6,478 nt of DNA from DATHYU01 sp033722675. GTDB lineage: Bacteria; Actinomycetota; Acidimicrobiia; Spongiisociales; UBA11373. The stretch lies in assembly GCA_033722675.1 (NCBI GenBank), contig JAWVYO010000118.1:1-6478 (forward strand), given 5' to 3'. Within the stretch, counting starts at the first letter, position 1. Every line of letters begins with the position of its first letter. A model generated the notes under the pieces. The model was not told the DNA's origin, searched no databases, and was given only the letters and a program-made list of their open reading frames with translations. This document shows, one piece after another, positions 4,851 through 6,478 of the stretch. Both the position numbers and the translations under genes were made by a program.

Positions 4851-6478
4851 GGCGTGTGTGGCAGCGACCTGTGAAATTGGTTGCGTTGCTCGCCGCCTTC
4901 GTGCTCATCGTCTCGGCTTGTGGTGACGACGACAGTGGTGACACCACCACTACGACCGCCGCAGCGACGACGACGACGACCACGCAGGCCGAGACGACGA
5001 CGACGACGCAGGCTGCGACGACGACGACAGCTGCAACGACCACGACGACCGAGGCCTTCACGGGCATCGTCCAGGGTGGCGAGGTCATCATCGGTGATGA
5101 CCAGGAACCGCCGACCCTGAATGGGTTCGCCCCGGGCGGAGACAACTTCATTGTCTCCAAGATCGCCCAGGCCTATTCGTGTGGCACGCAGGAAATCGAT
5201 GGGTTCACGCTCGAACTCGTCCCGGAGATCGTGACCGAGCTCCCGACCGTGGGTAACGGTGGGATCACGCTCAACGACGACGGCACCATGACGGTCCGTT
5301 ACACGATCCGTGACGAGGTGCAGTGGGCAGACGGCACGCCGGTCTCCGGCGCCGACTACCTGTTCACCTACGAGACGATCATGAACCCGGACTTCCCGAT
5401 CGACAAGACGATCTACGAGGACATCGACCCCGACAGCATCGTTGTCGGTGACAAGACCTTCGAATACACCCTGGCTCAGCCCACGGTGCAGCAGGAGTTC
5501 CTGTTCGGTGAGATCCTCCCGGCCCATGACATCACTGGTGACTTCATCAACGACTACAACGACGCCCGCTGGGTGTCCTGTGGTCCGTTCGTGTTCGACC
5601 AGTGGCAGAAGGGCGAGTTCGTCCGTCTCGTGAAGAACGACAACTTCTGGGGCGTCGACGCCGAGACCGGGCAGCAGCTGCCCCATCTCGACACGGTGAT
5701 CTTCCGGTTCATCCCGGAGACCGCCTCGCTCATCAATGCCTTCCGGGCACGTGAGCTCGACGTGATCAACCCGCCGCCCGCCATCGAGACCATCGAGGAT
5801 CTTCAGACCCTCGAGGACCAGGGCGCGTCGGTCGAGGTGCTCTCCGGCCCGATCTGGGAGCATCTGAACTTCCAGTTCGGTGAGAACCGCCTCACGCGGA
5901 ACGCTGGCTCGTACAACGAGTTCATCGAGTACCGCAAGGCGATCGCCCATGCGATCGACAAGGACCTCATCGTCGATGAGATCCTCGCCGGTCAGGTCGA
6001 GCCGCTCGACTCCTACGTCGAGGCGTTCTCGCCGACCCTGTCGACCGCTGCCTGGGCGCAGTACGACCACAACCCCGAGACCGCAGCGCAGTACATCGCG
6101 GACCTCTGCGCCCGTGATGACACCGACTGCGACGCCAACCCGCCGACGGCGATCTTCTCGACCACGTCGAACAACGACGCTCGAGTGACGCTGTCGCAGC
6201 TCTTCATCGGCATGATGGAGGAAGCGGGCATCGGCTACGAGGCTCAGCTCGAGGACAGCTCGCTGTTCTTCGGTGAGACGCTCGACTTCGGTAACTGGGA
6301 CCTGGGCGAATGGGCCTGGGTCGGCACGCCTGGCTTCGCCGGCCTCGTCGGCATCCACGACGTGTTCGATCCCGAGGCGCCGCCGCCCAATGGTGGTAAC
6401 TACTACCGCTGGGGTACCCCTGAGGTGACCGAGGCGGACGTCGAGGGCTTCATCCAGGGCCCGTCGTCCGTGATCAAC
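4847..6478 (+). CDS. ABC transporter family-5 (oligopeptide-type) solute-binding lipoprotein, 3' end outside window
   Basis: 544 codons are visible with no stop, so the C-terminus is off the right edge (family members are usually ~500-650 residues). Residues 1-24 form a lipoprotein signal peptide ending in the lipobox VSA-C25, so the mature protein is lipid-anchored on the outer face of the membrane. Residues 33-68 are an almost pure Thr/Ala linker. The SBP_bac_5 domain begins about residue 75: a GGEVIIGDDQEPPTLNGF start, then VRYTIRDEVQWADGTPVSGADYLFTYE (150-176) with the typical W-x-DGTP signature, then YRKAIAHAIDKDLIVDEI (362-379), the conserved 'AI-DR' segment of the family. Members capture peptides, nickel, sugars or other solutes and deliver them to a DppBC/OppBC-like permease; substrate is not readable here. 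C112/C245 and C421/C428 may form disulfides. The start is TTG 4847 from Shine-Dalgarno spacing; ATG 4841 would add two residues. Confidence 0.93.
   Translation, partial: MRRVWQRPVKLVALLAAFVLIVSACGDDDSGDTTTTTAAATTTTTTQAETTTTTQAATTTTAATTTTTEAFTGIVQGGEVIIGDDQEPPTLNGFAPGGDNFIVSKIAQAYSCGTQEIDGFTLELVPEIVTELPTVGNGGITLNDDGTMTVRYTIRDEVQWADGTPVSGADYLFTYETIMNPDFPIDKTIYEDIDPDSIVVGDKTFEYTLAQPTVQQEFLFGEILPAHDITGDFINDYNDARWVSCGPFVFDQWQKGEFVRLVKNDNFWGVDAETGQQLPHLDTVIFRFIPETASLINAFRARELDVINPPPAIETIEDLQTLEDQGASVEVLSGPIWEHLNFQFGENRLTRNAGSYNEFIEYRKAIAHAIDKDLIVDEILAGQVEPLDSYVEAFSPTLSTAAWAQYDHNPETAAQYIADLCARDDTDCDANPPTAIFSTTSNNDARVTLSQLFIGMMEEAGIGYEAQLEDSSLFFGETLDFGNWDLGEWAWVGTPGFAGLVGIHDVFDPEAPPPNGGNYYRWGTPEVTEADVEGFIQGPSSVIN
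4943..5050 (+). repeat. ACG/ACC trinucleotide tract encoding a Thr-rich linker
   Basis: The tract is mostly ACG and ACC codons with interspersed Gln-Ala(-Glu) and Ala groups, for example ACG runs at 4967-4978 and about 4991-5005. It encodes a flexible, Thr-rich spacer between the lipid anchor (C25) and the binding domain. Such spacers are common in actinobacterial lipoproteins and are possible O-glycosylation targets. Unit length is a multiple of three, so slippage would change linker length without breaking the frame. Confidence 0.8.

Noticed and set aside
4022..6358. Leftward open frame of 778 codons across the P450 end, the leader and the transporter gene
   Set aside because: It crosses two well-supported genes and an intergenic region on the other strand, and gives Arg/Val-rich low-complexity sequence; a product of third-position G/C bias.

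Overview
The window is high-GC bacterial DNA with strong G/C preference at third codon positions, GTG and TTG starts, 4-base stop/start overlaps and a Thr-rich linker behind a lipoprotein Cys. Together with a secreted protein built of IDIEKATNG...VTWTYVVTNTGD repeats, this points to Actinomycetota. Acidimicrobiia (Ilumatobacter/Iamia-like) is my best guess, but it is an inference from protein style, not from a phylogenetic marker.

Layout. (1) Positions 1-1896, minus strand: the N-terminal 632 codons of a large secreted, modular surface or extracellular protein that runs off the left edge. It has a Sec signal peptide, two copies of a ~90-residue SCSDEFPGG module and at least four Ig-like DUF11/DUF7507-type repeats. 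A good promoter (TTGCCA-17-TACCTT) lies at 1947-1975, with a tandem GTGTCA direct repeat just upstream of its -35. (2) Positions 2022-2438, minus strand: a complete HIT-family nucleotide hydrolase/transferase. (3) A 47-bp divergent gap, then a rightward two-gene unit: an unrecognised 268-residue soluble protein (2486-3292) whose stop overlaps the GTG start of a complete 409-residue cytochrome P450 (3289-4518). (4) Positions 4519-4673: non-coding DNA with a plausible promoter and hairpins. (5) Positions 4674-4850: a candidate 58-codon small ORF with an excellent Shine-Dalgarno; its TGA overlaps the TTG start of (6), a family-5 solute-binding lipoprotein of an oligopeptide-type ABC importer (4847-6478), cut by the right edge.

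How the genes relate. The P450 and its overlapping partner are very probably co-expressed; no ferredoxin or reductase is present. The solute-binding protein would normally be followed by permease and ATPase genes beyond the right edge. The HIT gene and the modular protein are in the same orientation, but the latter has its own promoter, so a functional link is not implied. The points most worth a second look are the missing I-helix threonine of the P450, its uncharacterised coupled partner, and the hairpin-rich leader with a small ORF coupled to the transporter gene. I see no mobile element, CRISPR array, tRNA or rRNA.
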